From contig NW_015961970.1 of assembly GCF_000497045.1 (NCBI RefSeq), forward strand, positions 1,488,802 to 1,552,801: a DNA stretch of 64,000 nucleotides, written 5' to 3'. The position numbers and the translations under genes were made by a program. A model generated the notes under the pieces. It was not told the DNA's origin. It saw only the letters and a list, made by a program, of their open reading frames with translations, and did no database searches. Shown here piece by piece: positions 1 to 9,605 of this stretch (its first letter is position 1; the number at the start of each line of letters is the position of its first letter). Origin of the DNA: Kalmanozyma brasiliensis GHG001. Lineage: Eukaryota > Basidiomycota > Ustilaginomycetes > Ustilaginales.

Positions 1-3000
1 AGCACCACTAACGCTTCCTCCGCAGCAGCTGTCGACTACGACAAGATCAACAACGAGAGCCTCGCAGACAATCTGTCGGCCTCCAAATCGATATCTGCCG
101 ATGGCAAAGGTAGAAATGACCACTTTGACCCGGAGAAGGAGGAAGAGCAAGCACTGCAAAACCTCGTGGACAAGCTGCAAGACAGAGTCGAGAAGGAAGT
201 CTCAAGGCAGCACAAGGCCATCGAATATGACCGCAGATTCGCAAAGACCCTCCCCAACTTTGAGATGGAGCCCGAGTTGCGCGATCAAGTGCTGGAGGTA
301 GCTGCCGAGCTCAACAAACAGTCGAGTGCCACCACCACGACCAACACCACCGCTCCGCTGACCGACAAGACAGATGCAACACCTTCTTCTGCCACACCCG
401 CCACGACCGTTTCGGGCAGCACAGCGGTCTCTGGCAGCGTAACGCCGGTCAGCATCGGCTCATCGCATACCTCACTCGCCATGGCCACCTTGACAAAGGA
501 CCTTCACAAGCTCTCCGTCAACCAGCCCGGATCGTCAACGTCAGCTTCTGCTTCAGCTTCGTCTTCATCAGCGTACGCCGAGTCGGAAGACAAGATCATG
601 GCAAGAGCGTTGACGACCTACCGGATCCTCCTCAAGCTCGGCTTCTCATCATCACAAATCGAGGACGCACTCTTGCAGTCCCCGTCACCCGATGTGGAAG
701 ACTGCCTGTCTTATCTCTACCTCGCACTCGATGAGGAGTCACTCGAAGATGCTGTTCGAGCCGGAGAAGGCAAAGCTGCCAAGAAGCGCCGCGGAAAAGA
801 GGCAACCAAGAACGCCTTCCCTCCTCTGAATGGTACCGCCGGGGACAAGGAGGACGGCGACGACGATGACGATGATGACTACGACGAGAGTAGACCACCA
901 ATATACGAGGGCTACGAGTTCAATCGCGCTGAGTTGCTAGGCAAGACCGACTTCGCTCGCACCGATCATGGCCTGAACGGGAGACATGTCCCAGGCGCGG
1001 CTCCCCCAGAGAGTGCCCTCAAGACGGCCGCCAGCTCGGCATCCGTGAATGCTACTACGGCAGCAAAGGCGAAAAGCGATCCCGGAAAGGTGCAAGCACT
1101 TCAGAAAGCATGCTCCCGCCTCATCCTCCAACTGAGTGACGACCTCGAGTCTAAGCAGATCGACACGCTCGAAAAGCCAACAGCGACGTGGTCGATCCTG
1201 CGCGCCATGCAGATTCGCATCGACCAAGAAAAGTCAAAATGGAAGAAGGAGCTCGGCAAAGAGGGCGAGTCGCACATGAAGCAAGAGGATGCCAGGCTCG
1301 AGCGCGTCCTTGGCCGGACTAAGGACTTCATGCGCGAATGTGAGCGTGGCGCCTACTTTGACCAGAAGACAGCGACCGATGGTTTCCGCCAGGTACTCCG
1401 TCAGCGCGAAGAGATTGAGAACCAGCTCAAAGCAGCCGAGGAAGAGGAAGAGAAGAAGCGTCAGCAACGGCGACGCGAGATTGATGCGGCAGCCGGCATC
1501 GACACTCCTGCTCCGACAGCAGCAAGCTCTTCAGACGCCGGGCCGGACAACAAGGCTTTGCCTGCCGCGAACGTGAGCGATGCTCAGAAGACGGAGGACG
1601 AGGCAGGAGCTCCGGCAGAGGTCAATGGACACGACAAGAAACCCGACGTTGACTCCGACGACGAAGGCGGCTTCTTCGGCGATCTCCTCAACGAGGGTCC
1701 GGTCGAGGACAAGGATGTCGAGACGGGCGCCGTCATCACCATGCGCAACTTGCCCGCACGAGCCAAGAGCGGTGGCGGAGGTAAGACCCCTCGCGTCATG
1801 CTTTCGGATGCTCTCAAGCGTGCCGATGCGTATTCGACCTACAAATTCTCCGTCATTGCCTCCGGCGGACGAGTACATCGCAGCAAGCTCACCATTCGCT
1901 GGAATGGAGGCAAGGTGGTACCCAACAAGAATCCCATTACCGCCGGTGCCCCCACGTACATCGACGAGTACACTCTCACAAATGTCGGTTGCTCCACGCA
2001 GCTTCAAGCGGATGACTTCATCGCCACCGTCGCTCTCTTCTGCATCGATCGCGACAAGGCCGTCCAGCGTGCCTTGCCTCCAGGCTATCGAGAATGGTGG
2101 GAAGAGCTCACCGGCCTGCAAAAGGACGAGCGCGATCGCAAGAGCCGTACCCGCTTCCAGCGTGTACGAGATGTCATTCGAGTCAAGATGGAAGAGTTAG
2201 CCGCAGCAAAGAAGGCCAAAGGCAAGATCGCACCTGCAAGTGGCTCAGCAGCGGCACAGCAGACCGAACTTGGCGAGCTCTCGGTCGCATCTGCGCCTCA
2301 GCCCTCCGAAGCTAGGGCCAAGGAAATCGCCGAGTATTTCACCGATCGAGTGGCATCCCCACTTTACCAAAAGATGCTCCCGGGACGACAGAGCCTTCCT
2401 ATCGCAAACCACCGCCAGGAGATCCTCGACCTGGTCGAGAACAATCAGATCTTCGTTCTTAGCGGTGAGACTGGATGCGGTAAGTCGACACAGGTGCCCG
2501 CCTACATCCTCGAGCAATGCATGTCGCAAGGCCGCAACTGCAAGATCTACGTCACCGAGCCGAGGCGTATCTCTGCCATCTCGCTCGCCGAGCGTGTCAG
2601 CGAGGAGCTTGGCGAGCCTCGCAAGAGCGTTGGCGGCAACGACAGCCTGGTCGGCTACGCCATCCGTCTCGAGAGCAACGTCGGCAAGAACGCACGCTTG
2701 GTCTACGCAACCACGGGTATCGTACTCCGCATGCTTGAAGGCACGGCGTTTAATGAGATCACGCACGTCATCATTGATGAAGTGCACGAGCGCTCCATCG
2801 AATCTGACTTCCTGCTCATCATTCTCAAAACGCTCATCGCACATCGCAAGGACCTCAAGGTCATCCTCATGTCGGCCACCGTCGATGCCGAACGCATCAG
2901 CAAGTACTGCGGCGGATGTCCCACCATCGCTGTTCCTGGTCGCACGTTCCCCGTCAACGTGCACTACCTCGAGGACGCCGTCGAGATGAGCAACTACATC

Positions 3001-4935
3001 ATCGAAGACGACTCGCCGTACGCGTTCAGACCGAAGCGAGGGTATCGCAACGGTGACAACAACGCTCGCAAGCAGAATGCACCTGGCAACAAGAGCAAGC
3101 TGCAGCTTCTGGCACAAGCTCCTACGGAAGAGGAGGACGACGCCGCTCTGCTTGACGATGACGACGATGATCCTGACGGTCAAGGCCCCAGCACGGGCAG
3201 TCTCGGCAAAGCCTATCGCAGCAAGACGATCGACACTCTAGGCAGGATGAACGAGTACGTCATCAACCACGATCTCATCATCAAGATCCTCGAGCGCGTC
3301 TGTAACGAGAAGGACCTCGAGCCGTACAGCGCAGCGACGCTGATCTTCATGCCTGGTCTGGCCGAGATTCGTAATTGCCACGACATGCTTGTGGACCATC
3401 CCACGTTTGGCGGAGCTGGCTTCCAGCTGTTCCCACTGCATTCGACTATTTCATCCGAGAATCAAGGCGCGGTCTTCAATGTACCGCCTCGCGGTGTGCG
3501 CAAAATCGTCATTGCCACCAATATCGCCGAGACCGGTATCACGATCCCCGACATCACCTGCGTCATTGATTCGGGCAAGCATCGAGAGATGCGCTACGAT
3601 GAGAAGCGACAGATCTCACGCCTCGTGGAATGCTTCATCGCGCGGAGCAACGCCAAGCAGCGTCGCGGTCGTGCCGGTCGTGTGCAGGAAGGCATCTGCT
3701 TCCATCTATTCACCAAGTACCGACACGACTCGTATCTGGACGAGCATCCGCTGCCGGAAATGCTCCGTCTGTCCCTGCAGGACCTTGCGCTCAAGCTCAA
3801 GATCATGAAAATCAAGATCGGCGATTCGATCGAGAACGCGCTGTCGCAAGCACTCGACCCACCAAGCCCTGCCAATGTGCAGCGTGCCATCGCAGCGCTC
3901 GTCGAGGTCAAGGCCCTCACATCGACAGAAGAGATCACGCACCTCGGTAGACATCTGTCAAAGATGCCGCTCGATGTGCACATGGGCAAGTTCTTGCTCG
4001 TCGCCACCTTGTTCAAGTGTCTCGACCCGGCGTTGACCATCGCAGCAGCGCTCAACTCGAAGTCGCCGTTCATGACGCCGTTCGGGAAGGAGCTGGAAGC
4101 GGATCGAGCCAAGCAGAGCTTCAAGCTGGGCGACTCGGATTTCCTCACGATCGCCAACGCGTTCAATGGGTTCCGACGCTCCACGGCGCAAAACCACCAC
4201 CGTACCTTCTGCAACCGCAGCTTCCTGAGCGTTCAGAACCTGCTGCAGATCGAAGAGCTTCGTCAGCAATACTTTTCGTACCTGATCGACGCCGGCTTTG
4301 TCTCAGTCGACGATGCCTTCAGGCAGGAGCTCAACAAACTGCGATACCGCAGTGGCGGCTCAGCCAACTTCTCCAAGCCACGCTTCATGACGCTCCCAGC
4401 CCATCTGGACGCAAACTCATCGAGCATTGCCATGGTCCACGCTACCCTCGCCGCTGGTCTTTACCCGAAGCTACTGCAGATCGACGGCAAGACGTACCAG
4501 CTCAAGACGATTGGCAACAATCAGCCGACCTCGATCCACCCGTCGTCGGTCAACTTCAAAGCCAAGATGTCGGAACTGGTGCGCAGCTCGAGCAGCTACA
4601 TGCTGTACTACACGATGATGCAGAGCAAGAAGCTGTATGCATGGGAGACGGGACTGATGGACGACAAAGCGGTGTACATGCTGTGCGGTGACGGGGAGTT
4701 CCGACTGGCCTCGAACAGCCTCTACATCGACAGGCAGAGGATCCGAATCGCCAGTGCGGATCCGAAGACGCTCGTGGCACTCAAGACGCTGCGGGAGGGT
4801 CTGAGCAAGCTGATGAAGGCGAGCTTCCGAAACCCGGGCCAGGAGTGGAGCGAGGGTCAGGAGAAGCTCTTCGAGCTGGCGTGCAAGGTGCTCGGCGTAG
4901 GCGCCAACGAGAAAGATCTTGCGCTGCTTCAGTAG
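1..4935 (+). CDS. DHX29: DHX29-like DExH-box RNA helicase, 5' partial
   Basis: The reading frame is open from base 1, so the gene starts outside the window; the GTG at 166 is not a convincing start. In visible codon numbering there is a UBA-like helical segment at about 203-245, acidic and Lys-rich linkers, then a dsRBD-like region ending in LPPGYREWW (just after 2060), as in DHX29 before its core. The core has GETGCGKST at 822-830, DEVH at 926-929, an SAT motif, an acidic insert between the RecA lobes, and QRRGRAGR at 1220-1227. HA2 and OB-fold regions follow. In animals DHX29 binds the 40S subunit and helps initiation on structured 5' leaders. Fungal relatives with UBA domains (Ucp12 type) and DHX57 are alternatives, but the pre-core region favours DHX29. 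The role in this organism is inferred. Confidence 0.88.
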   Translation, partial: STTNASSAAAVDYDKINNESLADNLSASKSISADGKGRNDHFDPEKEEEQALQNLVDKLQDRVEKEVSRQHKAIEYDRRFAKTLPNFEMEPELRDQVLEVAAELNKQSSATTTTNTTAPLTDKTDATPSSATPATTVSGSTAVSGSVTPVSIGSSHTSLAMATLTKDLHKLSVNQPGSSTSASASASSSSAYAESEDKIMARALTTYRILLKLGFSSSQIEDALLQSPSPDVEDCLSYLYLALDEESLEDAVRAGEGKAAKKRRGKEATKNAFPPLNGTAGDKEDGDDDDDDDYDESRPPIYEGYEFNRAELLGKTDFARTDHGLNGRHVPGAAPPESALKTAASSASVNATTAAKAKSDPGKVQALQKACSRLILQLSDDLESKQIDTLEKPTATWSILRAMQIRIDQEKSKWKKELGKEGESHMKQEDARLERVLGRTKDFMRECERGAYFDQKTATDGFRQVLRQREEIENQLKAAEEEEEKKRQQRRREIDAAAGIDTPAPTAASSSDAGPDNKALPAANVSDAQKTEDEAGAPAEVNGHDKKPDVDSDDEGGFFGDLLNEGPVEDKDVETGAVITMRNLPARAKSGGGGKTPRVMLSDALKRADAYSTYKFSVIASGGRVHRSKLTIRWNGGKVVPNKNPITAGAPTYIDEYTLTNVGCSTQLQADDFIATVALFCIDRDKAVQRALPPGYREWWEELTGLQKDERDRKSRTRFQRVRDVIRVKMEELAAAKKAKGKIAPASGSAAAQQTELGELSVASAPQPSEARAKEIAEYFTDRVASPLYQKMLPGRQSLPIANHRQEILDLVENNQIFVLSGETGCGKSTQVPAYILEQCMSQGRNCKIYVTEPRRISAISLAERVSEELGEPRKSVGGNDSLVGYAIRLESNVGKNARLVYATTGIVLRMLEGTAFNEITHVIIDEVHERSIESDFLLIILKTLIAHRKDLKVILMSATVDAERISKYCGGCPTIAVPGRTFPVNVHYLEDAVEMSNYIIEDDSPYAFRPKRGYRNGDNNARKQNAPGNKSKLQLLAQAPTEEEDDAALLDDDDDDPDGQGPSTGSLGKAYRSKTIDTLGRMNEYVINHDLIIKILERVCNEKDLEPYSAATLIFMPGLAEIRNCHDMLVDHPTFGGAGFQLFPLHSTISSENQGAVFNVPPRGVRKIVIATNIAETGITIPDITCVIDSGKHREMRYDEKRQISRLVECFIARSNAKQRRGRAGRVQEGICFHLFTKYRHDSYLDEHPLPEMLRLSLQDLALKLKIMKIKIGDSIENALSQALDPPSPANVQRAIAALVEVKALTSTEEITHLGRHLSKMPLDVHMGKFLLVATLFKCLDPALTIAAALNSKSPFMTPFGKELEADRAKQSFKLGDSDFLTIANAFNGFRRSTAQNHHRTFCNRSFLSVQNLLQIEELRQQYFSYLIDAGFVSVDDAFRQELNKLRYRSGGSANFSKPRFMTLPAHLDANSSSIAMVHATLAAGLYPKLLQIDGKTYQLKTIGNNQPTSIHPSSVNFKAKMSELVRSSSSYMLYYTMMQSKKLYAWETGLMDDKAVYMLCGDGEFRLASNSLYIDRQRIRIASADPKTLVALKTLREGLSKLMKASFRNPGQEWSEGQEKLFELACKVLGVGANEKDLALLQ

Positions 4936-5954
4936 ATCTTGTAACACTGCGCTCAATGGTACAAGCTCAGGGCTGACCTGTCGAATTCAATGCTGTCTGC
5001 AGCACGCCGATCACCTGGAATGCCGTAGGGTGCTGTCCGGCGCCGATCGAGTTGAGCCTGCAGAATACACTGAAATGCCGCGGACCCCCTGTATCACTGT
5101 GGTACATCCGCTGACGAAGGACCAGGAACAGCAGCGAAGAAGTCTCTGTTCTCCTTTCACAGGCGGCAGCAACGCGTTGACAGAAAAATTGAGCACCGAC
5201 GTCCTCGACGTCAACTGTCAGCTTGTCAGAGTGCCAAACACCGAAAACGAGCTCGTCACAGCCACGGCACAACTCAAAGAACCTAGAAGCATCCTGTTGA
5301 ACATCGCAATGTTGCAGATGCATCTTTGGTACGCGGCAATCTTGCATGTGAGAAGAGCTGCCAAGTTTGGCCGACGTCAAAACGGGAGCTTGGATCCAAA
5401 TTTAGAAGTTTTACAGCGTCTTTGGGCAGCGGCGGCTGGCTCCGCGTGGCGTAACATTGCTGAACGCCGAGGAAATCTTCGGGACGGCTGAGGGCCGCCA
5501 TGCTGAACGTTGAAAGCGCCACGCTCGGTATCGATGTGCTATGGCGTGTCCTGTGGGGCCATTGACGTGGTGTCCGATGAGCCGGCAGCCTGTGAAAATC
5601 TGGGCGGTGCAGACGCAGTGTGAATCACACGCGTCATTGCGTCATATCAGAGCGCGAATCTTCGAAAATGAGCCAGAGCGCGTGCGCAGCCTGTGGACTG
5701 CATAAGCGCACGGACAGACAGGGCTTCTCCACCTTGATACACGCTCTGGCTCAGCCGACAAGTCGAAGCTGCGACCGTGACTGTGAATGCTTGTCTCCAA
5801 GAGAGAGACTCTCGCCGAACGTGGCCGGCCTCCTGTCTGAAAGTTTCGCAGTCCGCACCACTGAGCAGGGCGGCCTGCCGTGGTAAGCTGAAAGTGCGCT
5901 TGGCTGCAAGCGAGGAAGCCTAATCTTCGCGGCCGCCACGAGACGTTCGAAGAG
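4936..5954. other. Gene-poor stretch with weak minus-strand ORFs
   Basis: Between the helicase stop and the LEA-like gene no ORF has a recognisable family. On the minus strand, frames at 5283-5522 (from an ATG at 5484 or 5522) and 4967-5380 have reasonable codon composition and could be exons of one spliced gene. I could not find a splice pair joining them convincingly, so no gene is called. Confidence 0.3.
5618..5645. promoter_or_regulatory. Inverted repeat plus tandem TGACG half-sites
   Basis: GTGTGAATCACAC at 5618-5630 is a perfect inverted repeat around a single base. It is followed directly by GCGTCATTGCGTCAT, which on the minus strand gives two TGACGCAAT/TGACGC units in tandem. TGACG is the half-site of bZIP (CREB/ATF type) factors. 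The cluster lies about 430 bp upstream of the LEA-like gene. The regulatory role is inferred from motif shape only. Confidence 0.3.
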
Positions 5955-6068
5955 TACATATATCGATTGCGCAGCTCTTCACATCTTCTTCCTCTACCAC
6001 GAACAACACACATCATTACAGCACATCCATCCTCCCCCAAACACCCAAGAACACTAACACAAATCAAA
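5955..6068 (+). promoter_or_regulatory. Probable core promoter and 5' leader of the LEA-like gene
   Basis: A TATA-like TACATATAT at 5955-5963 is followed by a pyrimidine-rich stretch (CTCTTCACATCTTCTTCC, about 5976-5993) and an A/C-rich leader running into CAAAATG. This arrangement is common in strongly expressed fungal genes. No transcription start can be read from sequence alone. Confidence 0.45.
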
Positions 6069-6758
6069 ATGTCGTCGAACAACGTTTCCAAGGACGCCCA
6101 GAACCTCGCCAACGACGCCTCGAACAAGGCCCAGCAGGCTGGCAAGGACGCTCAGAACAAGGCCGGCGAGATCGCCAACGAGGCTCAGAAGCAGGGTGAC
6201 TCGCTCCTTAAGGAGGTCACCGACCTTGCTTCCAACACCATCGCCTACGTCCAGGAGACTGCTGGCTCGCTCCTCGGCCAGGGCAAGAAGCACGCCCAGA
6301 ACGCTGCTGACCAGACCAAGGCTGCTGCTGACGACGCCTCGAAGGAGGCTTCCAAGCAGACCGACTCTGCCGCCAAGGATGGCGAGCAGGCTGCTGAGGA
6401 GGCTAAGCAGACCCTCATCGGCTTGACCAACCAGGCCCGTGACCTTGCCTCGCACACCCTCGAGTCGGCCAACCAGTACATCAAGCCTTCTCAGGACCAG
6501 GGACTGGTCAACCAGGCCCGTGGCACCGCCGCTGCCGTCATCGACCAGGTCTCGCACATCATCGCCACCGGTCAGACCAAGTCAGGCAACAACGTCGCCG
6601 ACGAGGCCAGCAAGCAGGCTCACCAGGCTCTCGACTCGGCCTCCCAGACCGCCGGTCAGGCGCAGAAGAACGCCCAGAACGCCGGCCAGCAGGCCTCCCA
6701 GGCGCTCAGCGACGCTGCTGCCCAGGCCAAGGGCACCGTCCAGAGCGCTACCAAGTAA
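6069..6758 (+). CDS. LEA-like hydrophilic repeat protein (229 aa)
   Basis: The ATG at 6069 sits in a good context (CAAAATGTCG); an upstream in-frame ATG at 5967 would lie in the apparent leader. The protein is almost entirely Ala, Gln, Lys, Asp, Asn and Ser, with irregular 11-residue-like repeats of the type NxAxDAxNKAQQAG, predicting long amphipathic helices. It has no Cys or Trp, no signal peptide and no membrane segment. This resembles group 3 LEA or apolipoprotein-like fungal proteins linked to desiccation or lipid surfaces. Codons are strongly biased to GCC, AAG, CAG, AAC and GAG, more than in neighbouring genes, suggesting high expression. Function is inferred from composition; no specific family is certain. 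Confidence 0.8.
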   Translation: MSSNNVSKDAQNLANDASNKAQQAGKDAQNKAGEIANEAQKQGDSLLKEVTDLASNTIAYVQETAGSLLGQGKKHAQNAADQTKAAADDASKEASKQTDSAAKDGEQAAEEAKQTLIGLTNQARDLASHTLESANQYIKPSQDQGLVNQARGTAAAVIDQVSHIIATGQTKSGNNVADEASKQAHQALDSASQTAGQAQKNAQNAGQQASQALSDAAAQAKGTVQSATK

Positions 6759-7160
6759 AGAGTTGCTTTCTTGACTCTCTTACGACCCATCATGTATGTA
6801 GCTCGATAGCCGTCTTGGCTGCCTAGCTCTCATCTGTTCCCGTTTGAAAAGCAATATACCCTTGCAAATCATCCCTCCCAGAAGTAACTGACTCGACAGC
6901 ATCGAGACTGCTTATGTGCTGAGCCTATGTTATCGTGTCGTCGATCGTGTGTATGTGAAGAGAGAAGGTTGTGTTGAACTCCTCATCTCCCTAGTATGAT
7001 GGAGATGCGTGAAGGCGGTGATGTTGAAAAGGTGCTGCTGTGGAGGCGCATTGATTTTTTCTGTCTTCGAGCTTTCTTCTTGACGTGTTGTTCTTCCCGA
7101 CCAACACCTGGGCCCCATACGAAGCACAACGCAGCCTCAGCAGGACAGCAATGCTTGAGG
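6759..7160. other. Intergenic spacer
   Basis: This holds the 3' end of the LEA-like gene and the leader of the NUDCD1-like gene. An in-frame ATG at 6996 would add 55 residues to the next gene, but the encoded stretch is rich in Cys and Phe and looks non-coding. Nothing else is evident. Confidence 0.6.
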
Positions 7161-9605
7161 ATGGCGTACTCACAAGCGCACCGGCTTCCACTGCCGTCGG
7201 ATCCGTCGTCTTCAACGCGCAGCCGCATAGACCAGGCAAACCTCTCATTCGTCGTGGGTCAGAAGAAGCTCAGCCCCAACTTTGAGGCGTACAAGCTGGT
7301 TCAAGATGACTCTTCCTCCTCCGGCACGGTGTCTTACGCCTTGCCCAGTCGACCACCCTCTCTCGCTGAGCTCTACAAGTCACGACAAGATGGAAAATCT
7401 ACACGAGATGGCAGCCTCTCGTTCACCGGTCTAGGCTACAAGCAGACCAAGGAGCGAGCGCTGCATCAAGTCATTGTCCCCGCTACGGGCCGGAGGAGCG
7501 CTGACGAGCCATTCGCGGCGTACATTGATGCAAACGGCTTCGTCATAGCGCTTGCTTACGATCCGCAAGCAGACAAGGTCGCTGGACATCCTGTCCACCG
7601 CCTTGCCATAGACGAGCTCGCTGGATCGCTGCCTTCACTAGCGTCCGTCTCACCAACACGGTGGCTAGCATGCAGCGGGAGGACGGTGGTGCTCGTCGAG
7701 CTGCAAAGGGTCAAGCTCGCAAATGGCGGTGCGGTAAGGTGGACAAGCGGCTCGGAATTGCGCTGGAAGCTCCCTCAAGAAGGCACGATCAAAGCATGTC
7801 GAGTGCTCGATGGCAAGATCAGGCTGTTCCTACAGAGTATCAAGCCAGTAATTGCTTCGAAGGTCGGTCAGACCGAGGAGGACATGAAGGGTCTCGGCTT
7901 CCAGAGAGACGCGAAAGCTCAGGCGGGGAGCTCGACAGGGGCGCAGTCAGGGCACAGCTCCACGGTGTTCGAAGTCCAGCTCGTAGAGCTCGATTCAAAA
8001 GAAGGTGTCGCCGAAGCATCAATACCGGATGCGAGGTCGCTCTGGGCGGTACAAGGCGAGGAGCCGATCATCATAGCAAAGCTGGACGAGCATGAGACGC
8101 TTCTCGGGGCCGAGGCACCCTTCACCGCTTCCAAAAGGCGAGCCGTCTCGACTGCAGTGGGAGCACAGTCACGGCAAGTCACGTTAGCCTCTGCTTCCGC
8201 GACAGCTTCTCAGCCCACGACGGCTTCTAGAGGCAGACGTAGAGCTCCACACTTCTCCTGGGCGCAGACCGGCGACACTGTCACGATCGCTTTCGCGCTT
8301 CCCTCGTGGATCACAAAGGCCCATATCAGAGCCCATTTCTCCCTCGGCGCGCTCAGCTTGTCGTTCACCCAAGAGGCCCTCGACCTTCTCAGCACCCATA
8401 GTACTTCAGCCAAGATAACGGAGCTAGACAACAGCACAACCTCAGCGAGCGACGCCGTCGACGACGATCACACGCACGCAGCAAAACTGATTGCATCAGG
8501 GCGGTATGTCTCGAGATCGACGTGGGCAGAGATCGATCCAACAGGGAGCTTATGGACGCTCGAGAGGGCCCGAGGGTTGAGCTTGCTGACGCTGCATCTG
8601 GAGAAGAGGCATGAAGGTACGCGGTGGATGCAGGTCTTTGCGGACCGTACGGGCACTCGCTCCAATGGTCAAGGTCGCAAGCAGGCAACGTCGCAGAGCC
8701 AGACGCAGCTCAGCTTTGCACAAGCACGGTCTGCTCTGGAACATGCTGTCAGCGGCGGTACAGGCGGAGATGAGGAGGAAGAGATCGATGACGACGACGA
8801 AGCGGAAGACAACGAAGACGATGTGCCCGAGACGATGGATCCTTCGGAGCTGATCAGCATGCTCGAAGGCATGGAGAAGTACACGGTTGACGAGGACTCT
8901 GTTCAACGCGGCAGCGACTTTGGCGTAGACCGCACAGGTCTCAGCTCAGCATCTCTCGACCAGCCTAGCCTGCTCAAGGACAATCTCGAGGAAGAAGATG
9001 CCAATGTCGGACGCAACTTTGTCCTCTCCAGCGTCCCTACCCGGGACGGCACCACTGTCAACAGCTCGAAGGAAGGAGAGACGATCCTCTTGGCCACACC
9101 CCTGCCCGGTCACAACGAACAGGGCCTGATCGTCATCAAGCATGATCTTGACGGTGCCGTCTTCTCCTCTGCAGCTTCGTCTTGGGACCACGTCGCAACG
9201 ATGCCAGCGCTGGCCTTCGTATTGGCGTCCAAGAGGGATGCGCAACGAGTGCACATTCACAAACGCACCAGCGAAGCTGGCCAGGAGGACCGGTATGTGG
9301 TGCTCGCCTTCGAGAGCGCGCCTCAGGTCACAGGCTCTGGCAGCACAGCAGCGGCGAGTGGAGCCGGCAACCTTTTCCTCTACTACTCGCCCTCCTCACC
9401 AGACACGAAGAACGCCGCGTCGAGGGTGGTGCGGCTAGGAGCTTCCGATAGCAACGACGCAGGAGGCGGTGCCAGCGGGGCACTTCTCGGCGTGTGTAGC
9501 GCTCGCCTTCCTCGGTCCGGTGGCAGCGAAGGTGAAGAGCAGCTGGAAGACACGCTCATCTGCCTTTGCGAGAACCGCATCTTGCTGCTTCGCGGCGTTC
9601 TATAG
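7161..9605 (+). CDS. NUDCD1: NudC domain-containing protein 1 homolog (814 aa)
   Basis: The start is placed at the ATG at 7161 (MAYSQAHRLPLP). The key feature is a CS/p23-like domain at about residues 363-450, beginning HFSWAQTGDTVTIAFALP and including the ALSLSF strand, as in NudC-family co-chaperones. The N-terminal third and the C-terminal part (after an acidic linker with DDDDEAEDNEDD at about 540-560) look like the beta-propeller-type flanks of NUDCD1. Human NUDCD1 is shorter (about 583 aa); the excess here is low-complexity linkers. NudC proteins assist Hsp90 in folding WD40 and other propeller clients, and NUDCD1 is linked to COPI in animals. The assignment rests on the CS domain and general layout. 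Confidence 0.75.
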   Translation: MAYSQAHRLPLPSDPSSSTRSRIDQANLSFVVGQKKLSPNFEAYKLVQDDSSSSGTVSYALPSRPPSLAELYKSRQDGKSTRDGSLSFTGLGYKQTKERALHQVIVPATGRRSADEPFAAYIDANGFVIALAYDPQADKVAGHPVHRLAIDELAGSLPSLASVSPTRWLACSGRTVVLVELQRVKLANGGAVRWTSGSELRWKLPQEGTIKACRVLDGKIRLFLQSIKPVIASKVGQTEEDMKGLGFQRDAKAQAGSSTGAQSGHSSTVFEVQLVELDSKEGVAEASIPDARSLWAVQGEEPIIIAKLDEHETLLGAEAPFTASKRRAVSTAVGAQSRQVTLASASATASQPTTASRGRRRAPHFSWAQTGDTVTIAFALPSWITKAHIRAHFSLGALSLSFTQEALDLLSTHSTSAKITELDNSTTSASDAVDDDHTHAAKLIASGRYVSRSTWAEIDPTGSLWTLERARGLSLLTLHLEKRHEGTRWMQVFADRTGTRSNGQGRKQATSQSQTQLSFAQARSALEHAVSGGTGGDEEEEIDDDDEAEDNEDDVPETMDPSELISMLEGMEKYTVDEDSVQRGSDFGVDRTGLSSASLDQPSLLKDNLEEEDANVGRNFVLSSVPTRDGTTVNSSKEGETILLATPLPGHNEQGLIVIKHDLDGAVFSSAASSWDHVATMPALAFVLASKRDAQRVHIHKRTSEAGQEDRYVVLAFESAPQVTGSGSTAAASGAGNLFLYYSPSSPDTKNAASRVVRLGASDSNDAGGGASGALLGVCSARLPRSGGSEGEEQLEDTLICLCENRILLLRGVL

